A DNA stretch of 64,000 bases from Coleophoma eucalyptorum (Eukaryota > Ascomycota > Leotiomycetes > Helotiales > Dermateaceae). The notes beneath the pieces are model-generated. The model ran no database searches, was not told the DNA's origin, and saw only the letters and a program-made list of their open reading frames with translations. The first letter of the stretch is position 1. Every line of letters starts with the position of its first letter. Of the stretch, positions 45,533 to 57,801 are shown in pieces. The position numbers and the translations under genes were made by a program. The stretch lies in NCBI GenBank assembly GCA_026120035.1, contig JALRME010000005.1, forward strand, positions 186,001 through 250,000. Reading direction: 5' to 3'.

Positions 45533-46607
45533 TCAGCGTCCTAAGGAATATGACTGGTCCAGAAAACTTGGTTGTTACCAGAAGTCAGTATAATCTTGTG
45601 TTACTGCATTAGCACATTCCTTAACTAGCTTGCCTAGTCTTTTTTTCTACCTTACATGCAATATATCCCTCCGGTATTACTGGTGTTCTTTTCACCTGTA
45701 CATACTTTCTCAGGCAATCTAGATCCCACCACCCAAGAAAGTATAGGAATATCACTTCAATTGCCTGGTATATATATGCCAGGCGACTGCTTGGCTTAAG
45801 AAACCACAGAAATCCTTAATGAGAAAGCGTGTTCGGCATCTCGGCTGAAGTGAAATCCAGCGCAGTGGAATGAAGAAATAGAGGAAGTCCAACGTTTGAT
45901 ACCCCACACCATTAGGCGCACCCAATACATATTGCAATGTCATGGGTGGCGCTAAGCAAGGGAATCTTCCGTATGATTTTCGCCGGTATGGAAAACACCG
46001 CAGCGCACTAACGCAAGAAGTTGTGTAAAGTGAAAATGAATCCAATTGTGAAAAGTGTATTGAAGTTCGTAAGAAACACGAATATTCATGAGGTAAGAAG
46101 TTAGTTGGCTTAGGGACATGACAAAAAGTGCTCATGTCTGGAGGTTATCTCCTAAACACTTGGCTATATGTCGCAAAGGAGGTTCTTGTAGACAAGAAGA
46201 CATCGCTGCTCACAAAAGTATGAGAATACAAGTACATACACAATGAGTGCAGGAAAGTCATGAAGAGAAGCGTGAGAACGCATGTTTTTCAATTGATATT
46301 TTAACATTCAACGATCGAATCTGTCGGGATTTGTGCAATGCCTCATAACCAGAACCCCGACAGGGACGAGGGCTTTTCCAGTCAATACTGCTTTAAAAGG
46401 GGTAAATGTGCTCCCCAATGTCTCGTACCATCGTACCATAAAGCAAATCCAAGAGGTCGAGAACGTGAGAACCAGAAAGTAGCACGACTAGCACAAAAAC
46501 GCCTCAAATATCTTATGAAGGAAGATTCTTTTCGCTGCGTAAAAGCCAGACCAATTCCCCCAGCTATCCCCCATGTTTACTTGATGAGATGCAGAGCTGA
46601 AATACGT
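45533..46607. other. intergenic region
   Basis: 3' flanks of the secreted-protein gene and of SBA1. Frames at 45752-46135 (-) and 46338-46748 (+) show no family features; the latter runs antisense into SBA1. Confidence 0.45.
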
Positions 46608-47457
46608 TTACTTGATCTCCTCAATCTTAGCCTTGGCTGGAGCTTCGGCTTCCTCATCTTCACCCTCAAGACCTGGCATGTCCTCATCATCGTCGTCATC
46701 TTCAGCATCGTCACCCATTCCCTCCATTCCGGCACCGCCAAGCTTTGAGAAATCAATACCACCGAAATCTCCACCTGCACCGCCCATCATTGAGCTCATG
46801 TCTAGAAGGAACAGGGATGTCAGAAAAGGTAAAGAGAGGGGGAGAGGTTGAAGTTGGGATTTACTAACCTCCCATACCAGGCATTCCACCCATACCACCC
46901 ATGTTGGCCATGTCGTCCTCAGGAGCCTCATCTTGCTCATCCTCATCAACCCACTTGTCGAAGTCTGTCTTCAAGAAGTGCACCTTCTTGGAGTCCTTCA
47001 ACAAGCGAGGCCAGAACTCCTCCTTGAGCTCCTTCTTTCGCAGCACCATCTCGACGCTCTTGGGAGTGTGGTGGATCTTGCTCTCCTTCTCGTCGATCTC
47101 GGCGTAGAATTCGAGATCCACAGCATACGAACGCTTAAGGGAGTCTGAGTGTCCCTTGAATGAGAGTCCGGTTGAGGTAAGATCAAGCTTGAGAGCCGAG
47201 GGCGGGCAATCAGGGACCGAGATGGTGAGGTAGATGAAGTTCTTTGCTGCCTCGGTCGCGGATGACCGTTGGGCCCAGAGAACTGGTGCAAATGTCAGTT
47301 GAAGCTCGTAAGAGAATCTAGAAATTGAGCCCTAGTTGCGGACGACCTCTGCGAGGCTTGCAGCAGAGGTGCACACAAGTACGCAGAGTAGGACAACTTG
47401 TGGGGGGTGATAGGCTATCAAAAGCTTACCTTCGGGAGTAGAAACCGTCGCAGACAT
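46608..47457 (-). CDS. SBA1: p23 co-chaperone Sba1/Wos2
   Basis: Three minus-strand exons (47457-47430, 47282-46869, 46801-46608) give 211 residues. The CS/p23 domain runs from VLWAQRSSATEAAKNFIYLT to about residue 125 and contains FYAEIDEKES and the conserved WPRLLKD...KVHFLKTDFDKW block. A Gly-Met-rich linker (NMGGMGGMPGMGG) and a Glu/Asp-rich tail follow, as in other fungal p23 proteins. p23 binds the ATP-bound N-domain of Hsp90 and stabilises client complexes in the cytosol. The first intron is 147 bases and the second 67 bases; both joins are phase 1. It diverges from VPS24. Confidence 0.94.
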
Positions 47458-48165
47458 TATTGCGCAAGGATTATGAAACGGAAGGTAGGTCAATGACAGA
47501 AAGAAGAATCTTCTTGGTAGTGTGAAGGGGAGGTTGGTGGTGTAGAGAATTAGAAGAGTTGAGGTTGATGATGGTTCGGTTTGCTTCTATGCGAGAGGCA
47601 GGTAAAGCAGGCAAGCAAGGTAGAAGCTGAATTGGACAAGGCTGATGGAACCCCTACGAAGTGCGCAGAAAGACGAAATCTGTGGCAGCCTCGGACTTTG
47701 GGGCTTTGGACTTTTGGTGCCTTGATTATGTCAAAATTCGATAAAATCATAGCAAATAGCAAATCCGATGGCTGCAACTCAGCACGATTTACCTGAGCCG
47801 GACAAATCAGATAGAAATGCAGCTTTTCAGGCGCAACTCTAATTATCTCCCTTCAAACTTGCCTGCGTTCCCCTCCACCTCCCACCTCTTTCGGTCGGCA
47901 AATGGTTCTAGTTCGCGAGGCCAAAACTGTCGTCACTCCTGGTCCAAGCGAGACTCGATGCCCCGGACAAGGCCAAGCCCAAGCAAGCCAGACAACCGCC
48001 ATACCGGCAAACACACCACCATCGCAACTCACAACCTACAGAATTAAATCTAGCAATTCCTCTGGCCTGTCGCAGAGTCTGAGGATCATCACCAGCGGCA
48101 GGGCATAGTCCTTGCAAGCTCACTCAGAACCGCATCCACCACCACCCCCACCACAACCATCCATC
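47458..48165. promoter_or_regulatory. shared upstream region SBA1/VPS24
   Basis: About 700 bases between divergent start codons. A frame at 47902-48108 (+) lies in the VPS24 leader and is not supported. No heat-shock element could be assigned with confidence. Confidence 0.45.
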
Positions 48166-48902
48166 ATGGAGTCTCTCAAGGCTGTCTTCTGGAAGCCAGA
48201 TCCCCAGGCCCAAGTCCGTACTTGTCTGCCATTTACAGACAGACAGCTAACCCGCATGGCAACCAGGTCCGAAAGTGCAATCAGCTTATCCGCGCAAACA
48301 CACGCAAGCTAGACCGCGACATCGCGCAACTCAAGGTGGTTGAGAACAAGACCAAGACACTGATAACAGCGGCATCACGGCGAGCACAACGGAACCCATC
48401 GCAGGCGAAGCAAGCGCAGCAAGAGATGCGAGTCTTTGCGCGCGAGCTGATCCGCACACGCAAGACGTCCAACCGTTTGGTAACGTCTAAGGCACAGCTG
48501 AATAGCGTGCAGATGCAAGTCAGTGAGGCTTTTGCGGTGCGCAAGATTGAGGGCAGCATCCGGTCCAGCGTGGGCATCATGAAGGATGTGAACAGTTTGG
48601 TGCGCCTGCCGGAGCTGACTGGTACCATGCGGGATTTGAGTCAGGAATTGGTGAAAGCTGGGATTATTGAGGAGATGGTTGGTGATAGTATGCCCGATGC
48701 CATTATGGATGATGAGGAAGAAGAGGCTGAGGAGGAGGTTGACAAGGTGCTCGGGGAGATCTTGAAGGATAGGATGGATAAGGTCGCTGCTACGCCGGTT
48801 GATGCGGCTCCTGCAGCACCTGTCACTGAGGATGAGGACGAAGAGGATGCAGAAGCTATGCTTGATCAAATGCGTGGTCGGTTGGAGGCTCTAAAGAGTT
48901 GA
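48166..48902 (+). CDS. VPS24: ESCRT-III subunit Vps24/CHMP3
   Basis: Exons 48166-48213 and 48267-48902 (53-base intron) give 227 residues. The N-terminus MESLKAVFWKPDPQAQ-VRKC is the Vps24 amphipathic start. A basic helical hairpin follows (NQLIRANTRKLDRDIAQL, TAASRRAQRNPSQAKQ), then an acidic C-terminal half with Glu/Asp runs and a terminal MIM1-like helix (DAEAMLDQMRGRLEALKS) for Vps4 binding. Vps24 co-polymerises with Vps2 on Snf7 filaments during multivesicular body formation. The intron begins GTCCGT and the following exon begins GTCCGA, so both splice borders carry the same pentamer. Confidence 0.94.
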
Positions 48903-49365
48903 AGGGGAATTCTGGCTCTGCGTAAGGTTCTTACTGGGATTGGAGTTAGGTTGCACACTCTTGGCGTTCTTGATGCTTGAGGAGACTTTTAGAATATATT
49001 GCTGGTCCATGGCTATGGTGCCAGAACTTATTACCAACCTGTCTCGGTATCCTATGATCTTGCGATTGACTCGAAGCAGTGGATTACCGAGCAGCCTAAT
49101 CGTAATCTTTGAAGATGGGATCCCTATAGCCAGGCAAGTGTCTCGAGGTGGGAAGCAAAAAAAAAACACTCAGGACTGGGCAAAGTTATTGCGGAAGATG
49201 ATAATGTTAACAGCGTTCGTTGCACATTATATGTATAAGGTTATTCCAAGACACTTAAGACATGGTATTAGGTAATCGTAACAGCAACAACATTATCGAC
49301 GTCAGCTCTCATACAAATAGCAACAGGCACAAAGCATCCGAACTAATTCCTTCATTGCCGAGTTC
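48903..49365. other. convergent 3' spacer
   Basis: Between the 3' ends of VPS24 (+) and EME1 (-). No coding signal; the overlapping frames on both strands are chance. Confidence 0.5.
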
Positions 49366-51438
49366 TCAAATAATATCATCAGTGTCTCGTCCTAAGAACA
49401 TCGCATGGACTCTCTTACTAAGAGCTGGTCCGATTCTTTGATTCGTGAACGCGCCATCTTTGTTAGCAACCTTACGAAGATCCTCCAAAGCTTTGGGGCC
49501 GCCTTTCTGGAGGCCAGTAACGAGCTGTTGCATTGTAGGGAAATTGCGTGCAATGCCATGTGCAACAGCGGGTGTGAGCATCCTAATCTCAGACAGCATC
49601 TTGATGAATGTGTCAGCTGCATCTTCCCCGGTTTTCACTTGGCCTGATTCCATGCTGAAGGTAGTGTCTAGGGAGTCCTTTTGTTGCCTGTGGACAGTCA
49701 GTTGTTGAAGTTCGCAATTGAAGATAAGTGCTTACCTGTACGGGATTGTGGATATATGCTGCGTGAAGGTCATAATCCATTGTGCCGTCTCTAACTGTGC
49801 GTTCGTATGGTGTATCAATGGTTTATGAATGAGTTGCAACTGTATTAACGCTTCTTCAATCTTCTCTTCATCCACATATTTTGGAGCATCCTTCTTCGCT
49901 TTCTTGCGAGCTTGGCTTTGGGTCGCTTCCTCCTCTCCGCCTATAATTCTAACGGCTTGTTGAAACTCCTTGTTCTTGATAGCTCTATTCTTTCTCTCCC
50001 ATGCCATTAGACCCTCGATGATAAATATTATCTTACAGCCTTGGAATTTCGTTTGAAGATGCAAAGCGAGAGCATCAAGGTCTTTACCCTCCTCGCCAGC
50101 TGCTAAGTCCACAAATTCTTGCGCAAGCATGATATACAAGACATGTTTCTCGTCTCGAATATGCTTTGGGCATGGTTCCCAAAGATCTGAGACAGTGTTG
50201 TAAGTATTCTCAACCTTTCTTCTCCATTTAATAACAGGCATTGAACTCTCCCAAGTTGTATGCTCAACGTTCAGCGGGGTAAGTACAGCTTTCGCGTGAC
50301 TGAGCAGCTTGCTGTCCATACACGATGGAATATCCACAATCATTTCAGGGGTTGATATTTTCTTGTCAGTTCGAAGAGTGTTTGCTTTGGCAAGCTCTTT
50401 CTGACGTTCCTTCTCTGCAGCCTTCTCCAGTTTTTCCAAAGCTTTACGTTTCTTCTCTTCTTCTTTTGCAATAGCCTTTTCTTCTTTGCTAGCTTGTTTG
50501 GCTTTGTCATTCACAGTCCTTTCCCTCTCCTTCTTTTTCTTCTTCTTCTCCTCGGTAGCTTTTTCTGCATTATATCTCCGCAAGGCCGCCCTCGAATCGC
50601 CGTCAGACAGTCTTGGAGCAGGTACGATGTTTTGGATGTCGGGAAGTTCAATGTCCGAAGAAGGTTCTATATCAAAAGGGTCGAGGAAATTCCTTGCATA
50701 TTGATCTTTTCCGTGCAATGACGCGTTTCCCTTTGACTTCGGACTGTGCGTGAGATCAAAAACATCATCGCTGTCAGAATCCAAATCAATAGCAACATTC
50801 TGAGCTGCCCTATTCTGCCTGCTCTTAGCAGCATCAGCAAATGGATCTGGCGAGCTCGTTGCAACAATAGGGTCAGATTCAATGATGGCGCTAACAGTCT
50901 TTGATCTGCTCAATCCCTTCGCTTTGGTTGTGACTTGTTTTGATGAGGATTCCACATTAGATGTTGATCTTTGAAAACGACTTGTCCTGGGAATTTTTGG
51001 TGAAGGGAGCTTGTGAGGCGGCGAGATATTGCGTTTCTTGGCAGGAGAGGAAGCAAATGGATCATCGGTGAGATTGATCGTACTATCGAAGTCGTCGGAC
51101 AGAAATCTGAATCCAATGTCACCCTTCTGTGCAGCCCCTAGCTTTGGCAGCGTGGCTTCCTTCATTTGTAGAGTCTGCAGAGACTCATTGTCTGCAAGGA
51201 CATGAGATCCGCTCGTAGCACCTGGTTTTGAAGGTTTAATCCTCGACACAGAAGGCAGATCGTCTGAGGAAAGTTCGAGCCAGCCATCGTTGGTGAGTCC
51301 TGAATTGGTGTATGCGATCGTCTTCGATATTCCAGTCGATTCTTTGGTTCCAGCAGATGCCGGGGCAGCGTGGCTAGATTTGGGGAGTCGAGCTGGCAGT
51401 ACAGGACTCGAGAGAAGATCTATGACGATTGGTGGCAT
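49366..51438 (-). CDS. EME1: crossover junction endonuclease subunit Eme1/Mms4
   Basis: Exons 51438-49736 and 49687-49366 (48-base intron) give 674 residues. The N-terminal half is Ser/Asp-rich and disordered with SUMO-interacting-like acidic clusters (VAIDLDSDSDDVFDL). A very basic coiled stretch (about 285-365) follows. From about 366 comes a degenerate ERCC4-type nuclease domain (EMIVDIPSCMDSKLL, LYIMLAQEFVDL, IIFIIEGLMAWERKN), and after about 600 a helix-hairpin-helix region (MLTPAVAHGIARNFPTMQQL, GPALSKRVHAMFL). This architecture fits Eme1/Mms4, the non-catalytic partner of Mus81 in cleaving replication and recombination intermediates. The catalytic ERK-D motif of Mus81 is absent, as expected for Eme1. 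Confidence 0.86.
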
Positions 51439-51976
51439 CGTATCGACGCGTAATCATAGCGAAGCATTCAAGTATTTCAGGCCCTTTGGGGAGACACTTA
51501 TGTTCCTGCCTATCCAGCAAATTATCTTCATATATTTCGTGACATTAATTGTATCCAAGAAAGAATTGAATTTTGATGACTGGAATTAAAGATAGTCGTA
51601 CCTGGCAAAAAAGACGCGAAACCGAAGATAGGTAACGCGACTTCACGTGACATTCTTCCTATACAAATAGGCTCGGTATAAGTTGGTATGGCTAAGATAA
51701 GACTGTCAAGACTCTAGCTTGCAAATTTGGTACTATGTACCTTCTCAGATAATATCTCTAGAGGTTGAAAAGGATTAATTCAATGCTAGCATGGTATTAT
51801 GCAGACTCCTCGCTCACCCGTTAGCTACATACAAAATTTTACAAATTACGCCTCGAACCCCATATTCCAATAATGCTTATATCATCATATCTCTTTTTTT
51901 TAATTCCTGGTCCCTTCATATACATGACCTCATTCTATTCGTACCCATATCCGAACCCTCGTATCCATCATACCCC
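51439..51976. other. intergenic region
   Basis: EME1 upstream region and exgD 3' flank, AT-rich. Nothing recognised. Confidence 0.5.
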
Positions 51977-54057
51977 TTAATACGTCTCTGACAGACCCAT
52001 GGCAGAAAAACTCGGTACCGTGGTCGTGCAGTTGAAATCTCTCTGGTACGCCAACGATGGCAATATGCCTGCCGCCAATCCAGCTTTGTAACTCCATTGG
52101 GGCGCAGATTCCGTTGTCCAAGTCCAGTAGAACCAACCCCAACCAACCTCGAAGGATGTCATTTGTGCCTCAGCGAACATGAGTAAGAACTCTTTGTAGG
52201 CAGAGCTATAAGTGCTTGGGTCACTGTTTGCATCGGTACAAGAACAGGTCGACTTATCGGTGGCAGGACAAACAGGCGATGTTACAGCAGTCGATGAATC
52301 ACCAACATCATAATCTCCTTCCCATCTAGTTCCTGCACCTACGTTGTTAAGGTCAGGAGCACAGTCAGTGTCTGCTTGCGACCACTCAGCAAAGATGGTC
52401 GGCCCAAAACCTGTCGAGACACTCAAACTTTGCTCAGCTTGTTCAGTCCAACCCGTGCAAGCATAGTCAACTTTCCCAGTATGGTTGTATGCTAATTGTC
52501 CAGCGTTGAAGATGACATACTGGTGGACGTCAAGTAGAAGGTTGGCGTAACCTTGCAGAACACCTTGCCAATTTTCTAAGCCCATGAAACCATCTCCAAA
52601 GACTACGTATGCATTGATTCCATTTCCAGTTACTAGTTCATACGCCTCAGCAGTCCAATTTATGACCTCAGTGGCGTTGAGAGCCGTCATTTTGGGTTCG
52701 TTAGCAAGTCCGTAGAAGGATATGATGTTTTTGTATCGATCCTGAGCAAAGAATTTTGATAGTTGATTGTGGATATCCAGTGAGCGTTGCCTGTTTAGTT
52801 CACCATTTGTACCATTTAGCCAGCCAATAGGTCCGAGGTGTCCACTATGAGTCCATCCATTCTGACTTCCGGGCAGAGCATGGAGGTCCAGGTTGATCCG
52901 TAGTCCATGCTTACGAGCCCACTCAATTCCTCTTAGTAAGTACCTCCAGGATGTCCTGAAAACATACGGATCACTATCGTAAGTGGTGACGGCCCAGTAC
53001 GAGAAAGGAATTCGAACGTGGTCCAGACCTGCTGCGGCAATTTCTGAAAATGTATCCTCTGTGACGAACGTAGCGTAGTGCTTTTCCAAGGTTGATTGGG
53101 CATCACTTGTACCAAGATGCGTACAAAGCGTCCATTCATCAACAATGCCCAATTTCGAATCGTAATCAAACAGAGATGGCGTGATAAAAGGCTCTATTGA
53201 CAACCATCCTCCCAGATTTACACCTCTCGCTGGCGTACTTGTGTAAGCCCCCCAGTCCGTGTCAATTGAGACAACTTTGTCATTTGCACTCTTTGAATCG
53301 TCCCATGTTGAGTTCAATCCCATGATTGGCAAGCCTCCAACGGTCTCGTTGGTATATGTCGTGTTGAAATCCGTCACATCGTACCAAGTCGATGGATCGA
53401 GATAAGTTCCTTTCGCAGCCGTAGGGACGTCCGCATTTGAGACCCCGTTTCCACTCGAGGTGCTAGAATTTGAGCTTGACGAACTATTCTTCTTGCTCAC
53501 TACAACTGCCACCACAACCACGATAATCAGAATTACGAGTGCGATTCCAATCCCCATCCCTAATAAATGTAAGTAAACATGGAAGATTCTTGTAGATTCA
53601 ACATACACAATTTCTTCTTCTTTTCCCCTCCTTTTTCTTGCTCTAGATATTCGTCATCGTAAGAACTCTTTTCTCCTCCTCTCAAGCCTCGGATTTTCTG
53701 TCCTGACCCCTCTTCGAGCAGAGCCCCGCTGACCACTCTCCTCTTCGGCCTCTTTCCAGATTTCCTAGGCCTATGTACCTCTATCTCCTCATCATACACA
53801 ATCTCTCGTTCTCGTTCTCGTTTCCGCCGCGGCTTCTTTGGTGTAACTTCTTGATTTCTGGTACTCTGCTGGTAGTTGAGCTGATTCAATTTCGCTAAGG
53901 AATCTGCAGATAAAGCCTGGGAATTCGATTCTGAAGACGTCCCAGTTGCTGCCGCCGCTGCTCTAGATTTCCTCCGCGTATGACTGTGAGATCTGCGCTT
54001 GTCATGATTGTGTCTTCGTTCTCGTGGTTTTGATCGAGTTGACTCTCGAGGAGCCAT
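51977..54057 (-). CDS. exgD: membrane-anchored exo-1,3-beta-glucanase D (GH5)
   Basis: Exons 54057-53607 and 53559-51977 (47-base intron) give 677 residues. Residues 1-150 are a highly basic cytoplasmic tail; residues about 153-176 (a run of Ile/Val after WMGIGIA) form a single signal-anchor helix, so the protein is type II with the enzyme outside. A Ser-rich linker precedes the GH5 subfamily 9 domain: RGVNLGGWLSIEPF, HVRIPFSYWAV, LDLHALPGSQNGW, the acid/base Glu in YGLANEPK (about 433) and the nucleophile Glu in FAEWSQ (about 540). It should release glucose from beta-1,3-glucan during wall remodelling. It matches the exgD subgroup of Aspergillus. The intron falls just before the membrane helix. 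Confidence 0.93.
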
Positions 54058-54394
54058 ATTTTAATGAACCCAGCTTAGCTACCATACACCGAAGAATGTG
54101 CCTAAAGATTTAACGACAAAGACTCGAAACAAAATAGAGCGCACTGGCATGTGGAGACCATTGCGACGACGTACTCTGTTTGTTCACTGATCGGTTGGCG
54201 AGGCAATAGGGCGTAGCGTAGTCCTTATCCGTAGCGAGCAAGCGATAAGATATCCCGATACCGTCAATCAACCGCTGATAGCCGCATCGTCCCCTCAAAC
54301 GAATCCTCAGCATAGACATGCGGTGACGTTACATTGTCAGTTGCAGAAGAAATGCTTTCTCCTCTATTCATTGTTACACAACATATTGGACAGG
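54058..54394. promoter_or_regulatory. shared upstream region exgD/BCKDHB
   Basis: 337 bases between divergent starts. An in-frame Met at 54323 lies upstream of the BCKDHB start, but the mitochondrial presequence begins at 54395. Confidence 0.45.
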
Positions 54395-55692
54395 ATGAAA
54401 GCAACGACTAGATTAGGTGTTGGAAGGCTCCTGGCCGCTGCTTTGCCTCGGACAAAGGCGCCATGCTCCATCATCCAGCGACGATACTCCACATATCCTC
54501 CATCAGCCAAGCTCAATCTCCCTACAGATTTCTCCACCACGCCGCTCCTTGCCCATAGTTCGCAGATAGCATTGCAGAACCCAGAGTTACCGCAGGAGAT
54601 ACGCAACGGCACAACGAAACGAATGAACCTCTTTCAATCGATCAACGATGCTTTATCCCTCGCCCTTGCCGAGGATGAGTCCGTGCTACTGTTTGGCGAG
54701 GACGTTGCTTTCGGAGGGGTTTTTCGATGCAGTATGAATTTGGCAGAGAACTATGGTGCAGAGAGAGTGTTCAATACACCGCTGACCGAGCAGGGCATTA
54801 TTGGATTTGCAATTGGTGCTGCCGCAGAGGGTATGAAGGCTGTGGCGGAGATACAGTTCGCGGATTATGTATATCCTGCCTTCGATCAATTGGTCAACGA
54901 AGCTGCGAAATTTAGGTACAGAGATGGAAGTGAGGGGAGACATGTGGGCGGTTTGACTGTTAGGATGCCTTGCGGTGGTGTAGGGCATGGTGCTCTGTAG
55001 GTGCTTTGAGGCTTTGGTAATAACATGCTTACAAACTCCAGATATCATTCCCAATCACCTGAGAGTTTATTTACTCACATACCCGGTCTACGAGTCATCA
55101 TGCCGAGGTCCCCCATACAAGCTAAAGGGCTCTTACTTTCCGCAATTGCTAGCAACGATCCATGTGTCTTTATGGAACCCAAAGCTTTATACCGGGCAGC
55201 AGTGGAACAAGTCCCTACTGCGGCGTATACCCTACCATTATCAAAGGCTGAGATCTTAAAAGAAGGAGAGGACCTGACCATCATCTCTTATGGGCATCCT
55301 CTTTATACTTGCAGTGCAGCAATAGCGAAAGCAGAGAAGGATCTTGGTATCAGCATTGAGCTGATTGACTTACGAACAGTGTATCCTTGGGACAAAGAGA
55401 CTGTTCTCGCCAGTGTGAGAAAGACAGGAAGGTGTATGGTTGTGCATGAGAGTATGGTGAATGCCGGCATTGGAGCTGAAGTGGCTGCAAGTATCCAAGA
55501 AGACAAAGAGACGTTCTTGAGACTGGAGGCTCCAGTCCTGAGGGTTGCCGGTTGGAGTATTCATATGCCGCTCATGTATGAACGATTTAACATTCCGGAC
55601 GTTGCAAGTAAGTGATGAACCTCGATATTGTACTTCGATTTTTAACTTCTTCAGGGGTGTACGATACGATCAAAAATGCCGTAGAATATTAG
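54395..55692 (+). CDS. BCKDHB: branched-chain 2-oxoacid dehydrogenase E1 beta subunit
   Basis: Exons 54395-54996, 55042-55607 and 55655-55692 give 401 residues. The N-terminus [18 protein letters not shown] is a mitochondrial targeting sequence. The E1-beta transketolase fold shows [82 protein letters not shown], and the C-terminal blocks [23 protein letters not shown] and [10 protein letters not shown]. The subunit pairs with E1-alpha in the mitochondrial complex that decarboxylates 2-oxoacids of valine, leucine and isoleucine. [11 protein letters not shown] and HGAL-YHSQSPE distinguish it from the pyruvate dehydrogenase beta subunit. The last exon codes only the final 12 residues. Confidence 0.94.
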
Positions 55693-56296
55693 ATCCATCA
55701 AGACAACCAAAATCTAAATGTTGAATTTCCTACTAACGCTCTTTCTACTTGATTTTCTTATCGGAAATGATTCGAATGCTTCTAAGCATTTTGACTTAAG
55801 ATTTCCCTTACATGGAAAAGCCTTGCTTCTTTCCCAACTCTCTCCACTCAATACCTCACGTGTTACAGCACTGTTCGAAATCCTAGGAGTTATCTTCTCT
55901 CTCAAATCTTTCCATGCATCCTCCCTCCCTCATCTGACATGATTGCACAGGACGTTGGCATGCCAAATCTCTTCTCTATGTTTCTCTAAGATCGTCTTTT
56001 AAATGCCTACTCGCCTTGTTTGGTACAAAGATGCTATTTTATTAAAGTCTAGTACTGTATCCTCACCAAATTGCCATTCATTTCTTCCAGTAACTGGAGT
56101 CTGTTCCTAGAAGACACATTCGCCTGCCCTGATGTTGATTACTCAGTGTGTTGGCTGTCAGTCCATAGTAATATACTTTATCTAGGCTAATGCTTCATGC
56201 TTGTTACCATGTCTGTTGTTGCTAGCGCATCCTCGCCTAATCTGGCTATCGACGCTAGAGCATACCTCGATGAACGACTCAACTAAATTTCCTTTT

Positions 56297-56309
56297 CCCC
56301 CCCCCCCCC
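56297..56309. repeat. poly-C run of 13
   Basis: Homopolymer run of thirteen C bases directly after CCTTTT. Length may vary or be an assembly uncertainty. Confidence 0.8.
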
Positions 56310-56737
56310 GGCAAAACTACAAACCTGAAGATATTTTGATGATCGTAACATCCAAAGAAAACTGAGAATTGTAAAAATTAGCAATAATTGGTCGAGAAAC
56401 TGTGATGTTCGAACTTGCGCCAAATGAGTGACGATTTTGATGTCTATGATTTCAATGATCTAGGCAGTAAGCATCGCGTTCCTCTTCAGTAGCCCCGAAC
56501 GCATTTTTCATAGGTCAGGCTTGACACAAATACAACAATTGCACTAGATCCCTTGGGGAATCTACACTAACTGGTTTTGGAGACTTTTGAATTCTATGTC
56601 CAGCAGTCTAGCCTCGTCCTACTAAATTGAGCAGGCTTGGGTCCTGGTTGTCAGCTGGGTTCGCTTAATAAGGGAATTCAAGAGCTAAGGGGGGTAGCTG
56701 CCGCGGGCTCTCAGCAACACTTTCTGCTCCAATATCT

Positions 56738-57600
56738 AGATGTAGGTGAACTGACCCACATGGGGTAGCTCACCTGTCCCATCTTATGTAGCTACTTGGC
56801 GCACGGCGCTACCTCGGCTGTCCCACGAAACGCCCTTTCATCCTCATCCCAGCTTTATTACTATACATACCTACATTGACCTACGATCACAATGCTTCAT
56901 CAACGTCATTATCGACATTATGTCCATACGCATGGATAATGTATTAAGAAAGTATTTCTAATGTATTGTAGCCGTAGCCGATAATTTATAGGAGCACTGC
57001 AAGCGCTACAATTACGCTCGATACACGCCCCTTAGTAATTGTGGGGGTTGAAGTTGATGTAAGGATTTTCTCAGCTTCACTTCTCACTTCCACGTCTTAT
57101 TTTCAAGAGTTAATGTATTCCAAATATATTAGAATAATACCTTGTTTGTAATTGCCTAAGGCGAAGGTAATTTGTACAAGAGTAAGGTAGGCACCCTATA
57201 TAATGCATTCCTAATATATTCTTAATTATTAGAAATGCATTACCGCCGAGGTAGACTCACTCCATTCTCTTACTCCTCTTCTATAATTGTTCTCTAAACG
57301 ATATCTTTCACCCTCAAAACTGAGTGACTCTATATTACTAGAATTATCATCCTAGGCACGAGCACTTGGCACTCTAAACAGTTCATCTATAGCGTTTGTG
57401 TGTAATGTATTAAGAATGCATTTAGAACATATGTGGATTTATTAAGAAATCATTGGATTGATAAATCCAATTTATAGCATAGAGCTCATCTGACCCAACC
57501 ACGAAAAGCCTAGCACTGGATGTAGGTCGGCTGTCCCACAGGGGTAAGCTCACCTGACCTACTTCAATGGTCGCAAGCTTTTGGGACAGCCAACCTTATG
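56738..57600. repeat. candidate degenerate MITE-like element
   Basis: Two related palindromic blocks flank this stretch. The left one at about 56738-56778 reads GTAGGTGAACTGACCCACAT then GGGGTAGCTCACCTGTCCCA; the right one at about 57522-57562 reads GTAGGTCGGCTGTCCCACAG then GGGTAAGCTCACCTGACCTA. The string GGCTGTCCCA occurs at about 56816 and 57529 and inverted (TGGGACAGCC) at about 57583. Between them are AT-rich repeats, including a hairpin at 57201-57242. The pattern suggests a non-autonomous, decayed mobile element, but no target-site duplication could be confirmed and there is no transposase. Confidence 0.45.
57201..57242. repeat. 42-base hairpin-forming inverted repeat
   Basis: Left arm TAATGCATTCCTAATA and right arm TATTAGAAATGCATTA are complementary with about one mismatch, separated by a short AT loop. 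Confidence 0.75.
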
Positions 57601-57696
57601 ATAGGTTCTGGAACACGTGATTGTGAAAATTTCAGAAGCGAGTCCATTTTCGCATTTAGTGTAAGAGACAAGATAAGACTGAGGGAAGTAAAAAGA

Positions 57697-57801
57697 GGGA
57701 GTCTGGCCGAGTGGTTAAGGCGCTGTGTTTAGGAGGTCCGCAAGGACTCTTACAACGATCCGCAGTGGGAAACCGCGCAGGTTCGAATCCTGCGGCTCTC
57801 A
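57697..57801 (+). tRNA. tRNA-Leu(UAG) with intron
   Basis: The acceptor stem GGGAGTC pairs with GGCTCTC (two G-U pairs) and the discriminator is A at 57801, as in leucine tRNAs. D arm GCC-GAGTGGTTAA-GGC; anticodon stem CTGTG/CGCAG; anticodon TAG at 57730-57732; a type II variable arm TGGGAAACC; T arm GCAGG-TTCGAAT-CCTGC. A canonical-position intron of about 26 bases (57734-57759) follows base 37. Intron edges may be off by one or two bases. The intron is removed by the tRNA-splicing endonuclease, one subunit of which is encoded immediately downstream. Confidence 0.88.

Larger units (their letters stand above)
55693..57696. other. gene-free region with palindromic repeat structures
   Basis: About 2 kb without a gene. 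The second half contains several inverted and direct repeats (listed separately) and a 13-base C run at 56297-56309. AT-rich motifs of the type TAATGTATTAAGAA recur at about 56938, 57112, 57200 and 57403. Confidence 0.6.

Noticed and set aside
47902..48108. Plus-strand frame before VPS24
   Set aside because: Lies in the VPS24 leader; no conserved features.
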